Below, piece after piece: positions 51,318-60,060 of a stretch of 64,000 bases of DNA. The stretch covers positions 1-64,000 of the forward strand of contig CAZPHN010000002.1 of the NCBI GenBank assembly GCA_964586765.1, given 5' to 3'. The position numbers and the translations under genes were made by a program. The number at the start of each line of letters is the position of its first letter. Positions within the stretch are counted from its first letter, which is position 1. The notes below the pieces were generated by a model that was not told where the DNA came from, ran no database searches, and was given only the letters and a program-made list of their open reading frames with translations. The DNA is from UBA3263 sp964586765. GTDB taxonomy: Bacteria; Bacteroidota; Bacteroidia; Bacteroidales; Muribaculaceae.

Positions 51318-52656
51318 ATTCAAGTCAAAACTGAAGGCATTTTTCGACCTGAGCGGATATCTTATCCCTCAGGCGGATGCCGAACAGTCAATCCGCGAGG
51401 GGGTCAACTTCCGCGGAATGAATATCCTTATACTTATCGTGGCGATTTTCATTGCCTCGCTCGGGTTGAACACCAACTCGACGGCGGTGATTATCGGCGC
51501 GATGCTTATTTCTCCGCTCATGGGTCCGATTATCGGACTCGGACTTGCCGTGGGTATTCACGATTTCGAGCTGATGAAACGCTCGTTTCGCAATCTGGCG
51601 GCGGCTGCCACCTTCTCCGTCGCCACGGCAGCGGTCTATTTCCTTATTTCGCCTGTCAATGAGGGTCATTCCGAGCTTCTGGCGCGCACTTCGCCTACAA
51701 TCTACGACGTCCTGATAGGCTTCTTCGGCGGTGCGGCGGGCATTCTTGCCATAGGCTCCAAGAGCAAGGGTAATGTTATTCCCGGCGTGGCTATAGCCAC
51801 CGCGCTCATGCCGCCGCTCTGTACCGTGGGCTACGGTCTCGCCACGTGGCAACCCTCCTATTTCCTCGGCGCGCTCTACCTCTTTTTTATCAACTCGGTG
51901 TTTATAGCCGTCGCCACTTACGTGGGCGTCAAGCTGATGCGCTGGCAAATCAAGCCGCAGAGCAATCCCGTGCGTGCCGAGCGCGTACGCCGCATTGTTT
52001 ACTGCATAGCCATCCTGACCATGCTTCCCGCTGTCTGGCTGACCTACCGGATGTTTGTCGAGAATAATTTCCAGCAGGACTGCTCGCGCTTTGTGGCTGA
52101 GGAAATGCAATGGCCCGACACTCAGGTGCTGAGCCACACCGCCGTGATGAACTCCGATGGCAGGCAGCTTACCGTAGCCCTGATGGGCGCGCCGCTGCCT
52201 CAGGATTCGCTACTTGCCGCCCTCGACGCCAAAATGCCCCGCTATCATCTTCAGGGAGTCAGACTGCGAATTATTCAGGGCTCGGGAGTGCATGACGTGG
52301 ATATGGGCAAGCTGACGGGCTCGATGCTCGGTGATATCTACGCCATGACCCAGCAGAACGCCGAGCGTCAGCAGCAGCGTATCGACTCCCTGACGCGATG
52401 TCTGGCGGATGTGGAGGCTGCAGACTCTATCGGCTCCGTGATTGCGCCGGAGGTCCGTGTGCTCTTCCCCCGGGTCCAGAAATTAGCGGTTACCCGAGCC
52501 GTAATCTGTCCGGTCGAAGGCTCCTCGCGTCCCGATACGTCAAACATAGTTCTGGTGAGCTATTCATCGCCCATGCCGCGCGCCGAACAGGACAAATTTC
52601 GCGAGTACATTTCCGTGCGTCTGCGCAGCAAATCCGTGCGTATAGTCGAACTATAA
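51298..52656 (+). CDS. DUF389 membrane protein
   Basis: 452 residues. DUF389 core: IREGVNFRGMNILILIVAIF, LNTNSTAVIIGAMLISPLMG and IPGVAIATALMPPLCTVGYG in about six membrane helices (residues 35-250). A long soluble C-terminal part follows (from about 260 to the end; RFVAEEMQWPDTQVL, QQRIDSLTRCLADVEAADSI). Members are proposed transporters or channel-like proteins of unknown substrate. It overlaps the DUF5606 gene by 20 bases and is followed after 27 bases by mltF. Confidence 0.88.
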   Translation: MLPQLSKFKSKLKAFFDLSGYLIPQADAEQSIREGVNFRGMNILILIVAIFIASLGLNTNSTAVIIGAMLISPLMGPIIGLGLAVGIHDFELMKRSFRNLAAAATFSVATAAVYFLISPVNEGHSELLARTSPTIYDVLIGFFGGAAGILAIGSKSKGNVIPGVAIATALMPPLCTVGYGLATWQPSYFLGALYLFFINSVFIAVATYVGVKLMRWQIKPQSNPVRAERVRRIVYCIAILTMLPAVWLTYRMFVENNFQQDCSRFVAEEMQWPDTQVLSHTAVMNSDGRQLTVALMGAPLPQDSLLAALDAKMPRYHLQGVRLRIIQGSGVHDVDMGKLTGSMLGDIYAMTQQNAERQQQRIDSLTRCLADVEAADSIGSVIAPEVRVLFPRVQKLAVTRAVICPVEGSSRPDTSNIVLVSYSSPMPRAEQDKFREYISVRLRSKSVRIVEL

Positions 52657-52683
52657 TGCTTGTCCGGGGGTTATTAAAGTGTT

Positions 52684-54063
52684 ATGATGCACTTTAAATC
52701 AACCCTTCTATGCGCTTTTGCGGCTATGGCGGCTGTGGCGTGCTCCGCGCCCGCGCGTCAGCCCGACTCCGGAACGGAATGTTCGCTCCCGGACACCCTG
52801 CGCATAGGCACACTATATTCTCCATCCTCTTTTTTCATTTATCGCGGCGATACCCTCGGAGTGGATTTCGACATGGCGCGTGCGCTCGCCGATTCGCTCC
52901 ATCGCCCCATGACCGTCACTGTGGCGCGCTCCATGCCCCAGCTCTTGGCTATGCTTGACTCCGGCACTATCGACCTTGCCGCCACCCCCGTGCCGATTAC
53001 GTCTGAAACCGCCGGCAGGATTATTTCCGTCGGTCCGGAGACGCTTACGTCGCAGGTGCTGGTCCAGCGGGTAGAACCCGGAACAGACCCCGGGATAACC
53101 GATGTCACCGGACTGCCGGGTCATGAGGTCTATGTGCTTGCCGGAGGTAAATACGAGCAGCGAATACGCAATCTTGACTCCGAACTCGGTGGCGGAATTG
53201 AAATCCATACTATCGACCCTGACTCAGTCGCCCCGGAGGACCTTATCGATATGGTTGCCGACGGAAGGATAGCTTATGCGGTGCTCGACTCTGACATTGC
53301 GCGTCTCCACGGCGGATATCACGCCAATATCGACGCATCGGTGGCGGTCAGTCTTGACCAGCGCGCGGCGTGGGCGGTCGCGCCGCAGTCGCCTTGTCTG
53401 GCGGATACAATAAATGCGTGGGCAGACGCGGAACAGCCCAAGGCGCAGCGGCTGGAGCTGCTCAAACAGTATTATCAGCTCGGCAAACTCGAGGCGACGT
53501 CGTTCGGAACCATTGACTTTGCCGACGGCACAATGTCTGCCTACGACAATATCTTTCGCCGCTATGCGCCGCAAATCAACTGGGACTGGCGTATGCTCGC
53601 CGCCCAAGCCTATACCGAGAGCCGTTTCAATCCGCGTGCGCGTTCCTTCGCGGGTGCGCGCGGGCTGATGCAGATTATGCCGCGCACGGGGCGCGCCTAC
53701 GGGCTGAGAAACGCCACAGACCCTGAGCAGTCCGTTCGCGCTGCCGTAGGTTATCTCGATGACCTTGACCGTATGTTTGAGTCAAAAATCACTGACCCTG
53801 ACGAGCGTCGAAAGTTCGTCATTGCCTCCTATAATGCCGGACAGGGTCACATATTTGACGCTATGCGGCTTGCCGAAAAACATGGGCTCGACCCGACGGT
53901 CTGGGATGAAAACGTTGAAAAAGCGGTCTTGATGCTTGCAAATCCTAAGCATTATAATGATGATGTGGTCAAATACGGCTATCTGCGCGGTCGCGAGACC
54001 TACGACTACGTCGACCGCATTACCCGCCTTTACTCCCTTGCCAAAACCGCCATCCCGGTGTAA
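52684..54063 (+). CDS. mltF: MltF-like membrane-bound lytic transglycosylase
   Basis: 459 residues. Lipobox AAVAC at cysteine 20 makes it a lipoprotein. Residues 36-275 form a type 3 solute-binding-like domain (DTLRIGTLYSPSSFFIYRGD) as in MltF. The catalytic lysozyme-like domain begins near 300 with the general acid E312 (AQAYTESRFNPRA), then GARGLMQIMPRTGRAYGL. It cleaves peptidoglycan to give anhydro-muropeptides. The start could also be the second methionine, three bases later. It stands behind DUF389 and before a lipoprotein gene. Confidence 0.92.
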   Translation: MMHFKSTLLCAFAAMAAVACSAPARQPDSGTECSLPDTLRIGTLYSPSSFFIYRGDTLGVDFDMARALADSLHRPMTVTVARSMPQLLAMLDSGTIDLAATPVPITSETAGRIISVGPETLTSQVLVQRVEPGTDPGITDVTGLPGHEVYVLAGGKYEQRIRNLDSELGGGIEIHTIDPDSVAPEDLIDMVADGRIAYAVLDSDIARLHGGYHANIDASVAVSLDQRAAWAVAPQSPCLADTINAWADAEQPKAQRLELLKQYYQLGKLEATSFGTIDFADGTMSAYDNIFRRYAPQINWDWRMLAAQAYTESRFNPRARSFAGARGLMQIMPRTGRAYGLRNATDPEQSVRAAVGYLDDLDRMFESKITDPDERRKFVIASYNAGQGHIFDAMRLAEKHGLDPTVWDENVEKAVLMLANPKHYNDDVVKYGYLRGRETYDYVDRITRLYSLAKTAIPV

Positions 54064-54160
54064 AAAAGAAGCGTTATTGGCGGGTAAAAGTTGAATTTGT
54101 CGTAAAATATGGCTATCTTCGCAGTCATAATTGAACTTTATAATCAAAATTATCATATTT

Positions 54161-54709
54161 ATGCGAAGAATAGCTTTAAAAGCGGGCATCGTGATTGCCC
54201 TGACCGCAGCCTTTGGCTTCAACTCCTGTATCGGCTCGTTTGCGTTGACAAACCGTCTGCTCTCTTGGAATCGTTCTCTTGACAATAAGATTGTCAATGA
54301 GTTGGTTTTCTTTGCCTTCTGGGTCCTTCCCGTCTATGAGGTTGCAGCTGCCGCCGATATTCTTGTGCTTAATTCTATCGAGTTCTGGAGCGGTGACAAT
54401 CCTCTTGCCAAGTCTACCACTAAGATTCAGGGCTCCGACGGTCAGATGTATCTCGTAAAGTGTGACGGAAAGGGTTATGACATCGTATCGCAGGCCGACG
54501 GTTCGACCATGCGTCTTGATTTCAACTCTGATGAACGTCGATGGGACGTTACCATACCCTCCGGCGAGACCTATGAGCTGATGACTTTTGTTGACGATAC
54601 CCACGTTTCACTCCCCGCTATGGACGGCACCCGGACCGTTGTTGAACTCTCTGACCGCGGACTTTACGCTTATCGTAACGCAAATCTTGCGCCTATGGCT
54701 CTTCGCTAA
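54161..54709 (+). CDS. DUF3332 lipoprotein
   Basis: 182 residues from the ATG at 54161 (MRRIALKAGIVIALTAAFGF, then NSC as a lipobox). An earlier in-frame ATG at 54131 gives a less regular signal. SFALTNRLLSWNRSLDNKIV followed by the hydrophobic block ELVFFAFWVLPVYEVAAAAD is the DUF3332 family pattern. It lies alone after mltF with a weak promoter-like TATCTTCG at 54114-54121. Function unknown; an envelope role is inferred from the lipid anchor. Confidence 0.82.
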   Translation: MRRIALKAGIVIALTAAFGFNSCIGSFALTNRLLSWNRSLDNKIVNELVFFAFWVLPVYEVAAAADILVLNSIEFWSGDNPLAKSTTKIQGSDGQMYLVKCDGKGYDIVSQADGSTMRLDFNSDERRWDVTIPSGETYELMTFVDDTHVSLPAMDGTRTVVELSDRGLYAYRNANLAPMALR

Positions 54710-54734
54710 CCGTTAACCCTATGAATTTGATGTC

Positions 54735-57700
54735 ATGAAGAATAGAGTTTTGGTTTCGCTGACACTCGCCGCTGCGGCGGTGTCCGCTCTCGGTCAGACC
54801 TTCAATGAATGGAAGGACCCGCAGGTGAATGCTGTCAATCGCCTGCCGATGCACTCGTCTTATTTCGCTTATGAGAATGAAAGTGCCGCCGCTAAGGGCG
54901 ACAAGACCCTTTCCTCGAATTTCATGAGCCTCAACGGTCCGTGGAAGTTCAATTGGGTCAGGGACCTGAAAAGCCGTCCTACGGATTTCTGGCGTACTGA
55001 TTTTAACGATAAGGGATGGGACGACCTTCAGGTGCCCGCCGTCTGGGAACTCAACGGTTACGGTGACCCTATATACGTGAATATCGGTTATCCGTGGCGC
55101 AACAGTTTCAAGAATAATCCTCCCCTTGTTCCCGAAGAGAACAACCATGTGGGTTCTTATCGCCGCGTGGTCAAGGTCCCTGCCGACTGGAAAGGCAAGG
55201 AAATAATTGCTCATTTCGGCTCTGTGACGTCCAATATTTATCTTTGGGTCAACGGCAAGTTCGTTGGCTACGGCGAGGACAGCAAGCTCGAACAGGAGTT
55301 TGACCTGACTCCCTATCTCGTTCCCGGCAAGGATAATCTGATTGCTTTTCAGGTGTTCCGCTGGAATGACGGTACCTATCTTGAAGATCAGGACTTTTTC
55401 CGTTATAGCGGCGTTGGACGCGACTGTTATCTATATGCCCGCAATAAAAAGCGCATTGAGGACATCCGCGTTACCCCTGACCTTGAAAACGGCTATACCG
55501 ACGGTGTCCTGACCGTTGACCTTAAGCTCAAGGGCAACGGAACTACTGACCTTGTGCTTGTCGATGCTGAGGGCAATAAGGTTGCCGAGACCGTGGTCAA
55601 CGGCTCCGGAACAACCACTATTAAAGTTCCCGGCGCGGAAAAATGGACTGCGGAAACGCCGTATCTCTATACTCTTAACGCCACCCTGCGCGGCAGCGGC
55701 GAGGTTATCCCCGTAAATGTAGGTTTCCGTAAAATCGAGCTTGTAGGCGACCAGATTCTCGTTAACGGTCAGCCCGTGCTCTTCAAGGGTGCCGACCGCC
55801 ACGAACTCGACCCCGACGGCGGCTATGTCGTTTCGCCGGAGCGTATGCTTCAGGATATTGAGCTCATGAAACGCTTCAACATCAACGCCGTGCGTACCTG
55901 TCATTATCCCGATGACAATCTCTGGTACGACCTGTGTGACAAATACGGACTCTACGTTGTTGCCGAAGCTAACCTCGAGTCTCACGGTATGGGTTACGGC
56001 AAGGAGTCGCTTGCCAATGTCGACTCTTACCTGAAAGCCCATCTGGAGCGCAATCAGCGTAATGTTCAGCGTAACTTCAACCATCCGAGTATCATTTTCT
56101 GGAGTCTCGGCAATGAAGCCGGTTTCGGACCTAATTTCCGCGAATGTTATAACTGGGTAAAGAGTGAGGACCCAAGCCGTGCGGTTCAGTATGAGCGCGC
56201 CGGCTATAATGAATATACCGATATTTACTGTCCCATGTATGCCTATTATAAGAATGTCGAGGAATACGGTAAACGTACAGACGTCACCAAACCGATGATT
56301 CAGTGCGAGTACGCCCATGCTATGGGTAACTCTGAGGGCGGTTTCCGCGAGTATTGGGACCTTTTCCGCAAATATCCTAACCTTCAGGGCGGTTTTATCT
56401 GGGACTTTGTTGACCAGTCGCCGCGCTGGAAGGGTCAGGACGGAGTGGAAATCTATGGCTATGGCGGCGATTTCAACCGTTTTGACGCCTCCGACATCAA
56501 CTTCTGCGACAACGGTCTTGTAAGCCCTGACCGTGTTCCCAATCCTCATATGTATGAGGTTGGACGTGTTTATCAGAACATCTGGGTTACGCCCGCTGCC
56601 GACGGTAAGTTCGAGGTCTATAACGAGAATTTCTTCCGTGACCTTGCCGACTATGACCTCCAGTGGCAGCTTCTGCGCGACGGAAAGGCTATCCGCTCCG
56701 GTTCTGCTGCGTTACCCGCTGTCGGTCCTCAGAAGCGCGAAGTTATTGACATTGACTATGGCGCGCTTGATGGCGAAGGCGAGTATCTGCTTAATGTGGC
56801 TTTCGTCTTGAATACCGCTGACGGAATTCTTCCGGTGGGAACTGAGGTTGCACGTCAGCAGTTTGCCCTGACCGCGCCCCGCACCCCTGACATGACTATT
56901 GCAAACGTCAAGGAGACCAATATTGATGTGGAACTGCCGCATATCGTTGACAACCAGCGTAACTATCTCGTTGTTACCGGTCCCGGATTTGATATTGAGT
57001 TTGACCGCAGCAACGGCTTTATGAGCCTCTATCGGGTTGACGGGGTGGATATGCTTGCCGAGGGTGCGCAGCTTACTCCTAACTTCTGGCGCGCTCCTAC
57101 TGACAATGACTTCGGCGCGAACCTTCAGCTCAAGTTTGCCGCATGGCGCAACCCGAAAATGAAGCTTGACGCGCTCAATGCCACTACCGAACCTGACGGA
57201 ACCGTGCGTGTAACCGCCGATTATACCATCGACGCTGTCAGCGCGAAACTCGCCATGACATACATTATCAACAACGCCGGTGCGGTGCTCGTGACCGAGA
57301 AGCTCACCGCCGACCCTGACGCGAAGGTGTCTAACCTCTTCCGCTTCGGAATGCAGATGCCCATGCCGCTCGATTTCGACCGAATTCAGTATTATGGTCG
57401 CGGTCCGCTTGAAAACTACATTGACCGTCAGGAAAGTGCCGACCTCGGTCTCTACGCCCAGAATGTCAGCGAACAGTTCTATCCCTACATCCGTCCGCAG
57501 GAAAACGGCAACAAGACCGATATCCGCTACTGGCGACAGATTAACCATGCCGGCAAGGGGCTCGAAATCGTTGCTTCCGAGCCTTTCTCTGCCTCTGCAC
57601 TCAATTATACCATCGAATCGCTCGACGACGGTGAACGCAAGCACCAGCGTCACTCATCGGAAGTTGAGAAGGCTCCCTTCACCAATCTCCTTATCGACAA

Positions 57701-57824
57701 GGTGCAGATGGGACTCGGCTGTATTGACAGCTGGGGTGCATGGCCTATGGAGAAATATCGCCTCCCTTATGGTGACTACGAATTCACCTTCATTCTCCGT
57801 CCCGTAAAAAATATCATTCCCTGA
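54735..57824 (+). CDS. lacZ: Beta-galactosidase, glycoside hydrolase family 2 (exported)
   Basis: 1029 residues, the full LacZ length, with a signal peptide (VSLTLAAAAVSALGQ) that suggests export. The LacZ N-terminal block WKDPQVNAVNRLPMHSSYFA, the acid/base site in SLGNEAGFG and the nucleophile in IQCEYAHAMGNSEG are clear; the C-terminal beta-gal small chain domain follows (LTPNFWRAPTDNDFGANLQL). It hydrolyses beta-galactosides. It lies 25 bases after the DUF3332 gene and 17 before the nitroreductase. No SusCD-like or regulatory partner is nearby. Confidence 0.95.
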   Translation: MKNRVLVSLTLAAAAVSALGQTFNEWKDPQVNAVNRLPMHSSYFAYENESAAAKGDKTLSSNFMSLNGPWKFNWVRDLKSRPTDFWRTDFNDKGWDDLQVPAVWELNGYGDPIYVNIGYPWRNSFKNNPPLVPEENNHVGSYRRVVKVPADWKGKEIIAHFGSVTSNIYLWVNGKFVGYGEDSKLEQEFDLTPYLVPGKDNLIAFQVFRWNDGTYLEDQDFFRYSGVGRDCYLYARNKKRIEDIRVTPDLENGYTDGVLTVDLKLKGNGTTDLVLVDAEGNKVAETVVNGSGTTTIKVPGAEKWTAETPYLYTLNATLRGSGEVIPVNVGFRKIELVGDQILVNGQPVLFKGADRHELDPDGGYVVSPERMLQDIELMKRFNINAVRTCHYPDDNLWYDLCDKYGLYVVAEANLESHGMGYGKESLANVDSYLKAHLERNQRNVQRNFNHPSIIFWSLGNEAGFGPNFRECYNWVKSEDPSRAVQYERAGYNEYTDIYCPMYAYYKNVEEYGKRTDVTKPMIQCEYAHAMGNSEGGFREYWDLFRKYPNLQGGFIWDFVDQSPRWKGQDGVEIYGYGGDFNRFDASDINFCDNGLVSPDRVPNPHMYEVGRVYQNIWVTPAADGKFEVYNENFFRDLADYDLQWQLLRDGKAIRSGSAALPAVGPQKREVIDIDYGALDGEGEYLLNVAFVLNTADGILPVGTEVARQQFALTAPRTPDMTIANVKETNIDVELPHIVDNQRNYLVVTGPGFDIEFDRSNGFMSLYRVDGVDMLAEGAQLTPNFWRAPTDNDFGANLQLKFAAWRNPKMKLDALNATTEPDGTVRVTADYTIDAVSAKLAMTYIINNAGAVLVTEKLTADPDAKVSNLFRFGMQMPMPLDFDRIQYYGRGPLENYIDRQESADLGLYAQNVSEQFYPYIRPQENGNKTDIRYWRQINHAGKGLEIVASEPFSASALNYTIESLDDGERKHQRHSSEVEKAPFTNLLIDKVQMGLGCIDSWGAWPMEKYRLPYGDYEFTFILRPVKNIIP

Positions 57825-57841
57825 CCCTAATCCTTTAGAAA

Positions 57842-58531
57842 ATGACTGAATTTGAAGCATTACAAAGTCGTCATTCAGTAAGAAAATATCAACATCGCCC
57901 GCTTCAAGAGGGCGATGTTGATGCCTTGCAGAATGAAATCGCAAAATTGAACGCAGAGGGAAACCTCCATATGCAGTTGGTCCTCAACGAACCGAAGGCA
58001 TTCAAGGGCTTTCTCTCCTATGGCACGTTTTCTAACGTCGCCAACTATATCATGGTTGTCGGCAAGAAATCAGACTCACTTGAATATCGTGCCGGCTATT
58101 ATGGCGAGAAGTTGGTGCTCTTTGCCCAGAGTATCGGACTGAACACTTGTTGTGTTGGACTGACCTACAAGAAAGTCAGCGGAGCGTTTGAAGTGGGACC
58201 GGATGAAAAAGTAGTGCTGTGTATCGCCGTTGGTTACGGCGAACCTGACGGCTTCAGGGCGCATAAGGTGAAAACGCCGGAGCAGGTCAGCAATATCAGC
58301 GCGACAACCCCTGACTGGTTCAAAAAAGGCGTCGATGCCGCCTTACTGGCTCCCACCGCCGTCAACCAGCAGAAATTCTATTTCGAATATATCCCTGAAA
58401 ACGGCGTCAAACCCATCAAAGGCTCATCGCTTGTCGGCTACACCAAGATTGACCTTGGCATAGCCATGTACAACTTCGAAGTCGGAGCCGGCACCTCTAA
58501 CTTCCACTGGGTCGACTCCCCCCTCGCATAA
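57842..58531 (+). CDS. Nitroreductase-family protein
   Basis: 229 residues. The nitroreductase fold is seen from FEALQSRHSVRKYQHRPLQE (FMN-binding arginine in RHSVRKY), SIGLNTCCVGLTYKK in the middle and LLAPTAVNQQKFYFEY toward the end, as in the putative TM-nitroreductase group. It would use FMN and NAD(P)H; the substrate is unknown. It lies 17 bases behind the beta-galactosidase gene and is probably co-transcribed. A perfect 13-bp inverted repeat lies inside the gene at 57888-57922 (see finding). Confidence 0.82.
   Translation: MTEFEALQSRHSVRKYQHRPLQEGDVDALQNEIAKLNAEGNLHMQLVLNEPKAFKGFLSYGTFSNVANYIMVVGKKSDSLEYRAGYYGEKLVLFAQSIGLNTCCVGLTYKKVSGAFEVGPDEKVVLCIAVGYGEPDGFRAHKVKTPEQVSNISATTPDWFKKGVDAALLAPTAVNQQKFYFEYIPENGVKPIKGSSLVGYTKIDLGIAMYNFEVGAGTSNFHWVDSPLA
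57888..57922. repeat. Perfect inverted repeat inside nitroreductase gene
   Basis: ATCAACATCGCCC (57888-57900) and GGGCGATGTTGAT (57910-57922) form a 13-bp stem with a 9-base loop, codons 16-27 of the gene. Confidence 0.85.
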
Positions 58532-58787
58532 AACAAAAGGAAAGGCGGTCTCCGTACCGCCGCAACCCTCTCACACCATTGGAGTTATATTCCGGGAGCG
58601 TCAGTCACGTAGGGATACACCCCGGTGCATCCTCATTGGCGTCATCGGTCGAAAATCCGCGCTGAAATTACAAGGGTGTCAAAAAGGTGTTACAAAGCAG
58701 TAACAGTGCAAACCAAAGCGAACATTCCCTTGTTAGGCTTTCGAACAAACGATAAAACATCCCATAAACCCTAACCCATAAACTAAA

Positions 58788-59093
58788 ATGATTACCGCCG
58801 CTCAGATTTCAGCCATCCACAACAAGTTCGCCAACATGCCCGCCACCGCCGACCTTGTACTTGACCGCAACATGAACGAACTGATGATGTTCGCGCTCGA
58901 TAGCGACCATGTGGATTTCGACGGCGACCGTCTGACCTTCGCACAGGGAGCGGGTCCCCTGAAGTCGGTAGAAATCGAGCGCATATGCGGCGCGCAGGAC
59001 CTCGGCAGCCACTATGCCATCGTGATGCCCGCCAGCGTCATCCTCGTCAATAAAACCAACGGCGCAATCGCAGTTTCTTTCACAGAAGAGTAA
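58788..59093 (+). CDS. Small unknown protein, copy 1 of a tandem pair
   Basis: 101 residues, MITAAQISAIHNKFANMPAT onward, with no signal peptide or membrane segment. The N-terminal half is helical in look (ADLVLDRNMNELMMFALDSD), and the C-terminal half is beta-rich (SHYAIVMPASVILVNKTNGA). No family recognised. The sole protein difference from copy 2 is Asn12 versus Ser12. It ends in a leucine- and valine-rich stretch with FTEE. A terminator follows at 59141-59171. A coding function is supported by conservation in the duplicate, though duplicates are recent. Confidence 0.7.
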   Translation: MITAAQISAIHNKFANMPATADLVLDRNMNELMMFALDSDHVDFDGDRLTFAQGAGPLKSVEIERICGAQDLGSHYAIVMPASVILVNKTNGAIAVSFTEE

Positions 59094-59430
59094 AAAGTAG
59101 TATAGAGAGTAAGTTAGAGAAAAGATATAGTTTCAATACGAAAAGGCGAGTCGCGATGACCCGCCTTTTTCGTTTGCAACGGAAAGGCGATCTCCGTACC
59201 GCCGCAACCCTCTCACACCATTGGAGTTATATCCCGGGAGCGTCAGTCACGTAGGGATGCACCCCGGTGCATCCTCATTGGGGTCATCGGTCGAAAATCC
59301 GCGCCGAAATTACAAGCATGTCAAAAAGATGTTACAAAGCAGTAACAGCGCAAACCAAAGCGAACATTCCCTTGTTAGGCTTTCGAACAAACGATAAAAC
59401 ACCCCATAAACCATAAACCCATAAACTAAA
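59094..59430. other. Spacer between the tandem copies
   Basis: Holds the copy 1 terminator and the 5' region of copy 2. A GTAG followed by the perfect hairpin GGATGCACC-CC-GGTGCATCC (59255-59274) stands out; in copy 1 the same hairpin has one mismatch. No gene seen. Confidence 0.65.
59141..59171 (+). terminator. Intrinsic terminator of small gene copy 1
   Basis: AAAAGGCG pairs with CGCCTTTTT around GTCGCGATGACC-type loop bases, with the T-tract forming part of the stem end. Confidence 0.8.
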
Positions 59431-59736
59431 ATGATTACTGCCGCTCAGATTTCAGCCATCCACAGCAAGTTCGCCAACATGCCCGCCACCGCCGACCTTG
59501 TACTTGACCGCAACATGAACGAACTGATGATGTTCGCGCTCGATAGCGACCATGTGGATTTCGACGGCGACCGTCTGACCTTCGCACAGGGAGCGGGTCC
59601 CCTGAAGTCGGTAGAAATCGAGCGCATATGCGGCGCGCAGGACCTCGGCAGCCACTATGCCATCGTGATGCCCGCCAGCGTCATCCTCGTCAATAAAACC
59701 AACGGCGCAATCGCAGTTTCTTTCACAGAAGAGTAA
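59431..59736 (+). CDS. Small unknown protein, copy 2 of a tandem pair
   Basis: 101 residues, identical to copy 1 except Ser12 in place of Asn12. The DNA is identical from about codon 5 onward apart from that change, through the 3' region to just before the terminator. The 5' region differs more from copy 1 than the gene does. No family recognised; see copy 1 for sequence features. Followed by a stronger terminator (59784-59813). Confidence 0.7.
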   Translation: MITAAQISAIHSKFANMPATADLVLDRNMNELMMFALDSDHVDFDGDRLTFAQGAGPLKSVEIERICGAQDLGSHYAIVMPASVILVNKTNGAIAVSFTEE

Positions 59737-59783
59737 AAAGTAGTATAGAGAGTAAGTTAGAGAAAAGATATAGTTTCAACACG

Positions 59784-59813
59784 AAAAGGCGAGTCGCGAT
59801 GACCCGCCTTTTT
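59784..59813 (+). terminator. Intrinsic terminator of small gene copy 2
   Basis: AAAAGGCG (59784-59791) pairs with CGCCTTTTT (59805-59813); in this copy CACG before and CGTG after extend the stem. Confidence 0.82.
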
Positions 59814-59868
59814 CGTGTTTATTCCCATATTGCGATTTTTTTTGCGGTCAAACCTATGAACTGATGCG

Positions 59869-60055
59869 TAACTTTGCATCCGGATTCTGACTCCAACGGA
59901 AAAAGGTAGACAGTCCCATGTTGGGGTGAGGATTCAGTTTTGAGCGGACTTCATTCGGTCTTGCCCGGTTAACGACCTGCGGAGAGAGGATGAGATTCGG
60001 TCAATTCCCGCTCAGGCGGTCAAGGTGGTGAGAGCGAGAATATGAGTTGTAATTG
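59869..60055 (+). ncRNA. Candidate small RNA downstream of an orphan promoter
   Basis: A TAACTTTG -7 box at 59869-59876 points to about 180 bases without an open frame, up to the convergent nuclease gene. The start has an imperfect 11-bp hairpin (CTGACTCCAAC with GTTGGGGTGAG, about 59888-59930), and GAGCGG/CCGCTC is a possible second pairing. No known RNA family and no clear 3' terminator was recognised. Confidence 0.35.
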
Positions 60056-60060
60056 TAGTA

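Larger units (their letters stand above)
58539..59819 (+). repeat. Tandem duplication of a ~642-base unit (small gene plus flanks)
   Basis: Unit 1 (58539-59180) and unit 2 (59181-59819) repeat in direct orientation: a GGCGGT/ACCGCC hairpin region, a 5' region, a 101-codon gene, a 3' region and a terminator. The two genes differ at 2 of 306 bases, while about a dozen differences fall in the ~250 bases upstream. Confidence 0.97.

Noticed and set aside
55431..56549. 372-codon minus-strand open frame opposite the beta-galactosidase
   Set aside because: Shadow of a GC-structured gene with a clear GH2 active site on the other strand.
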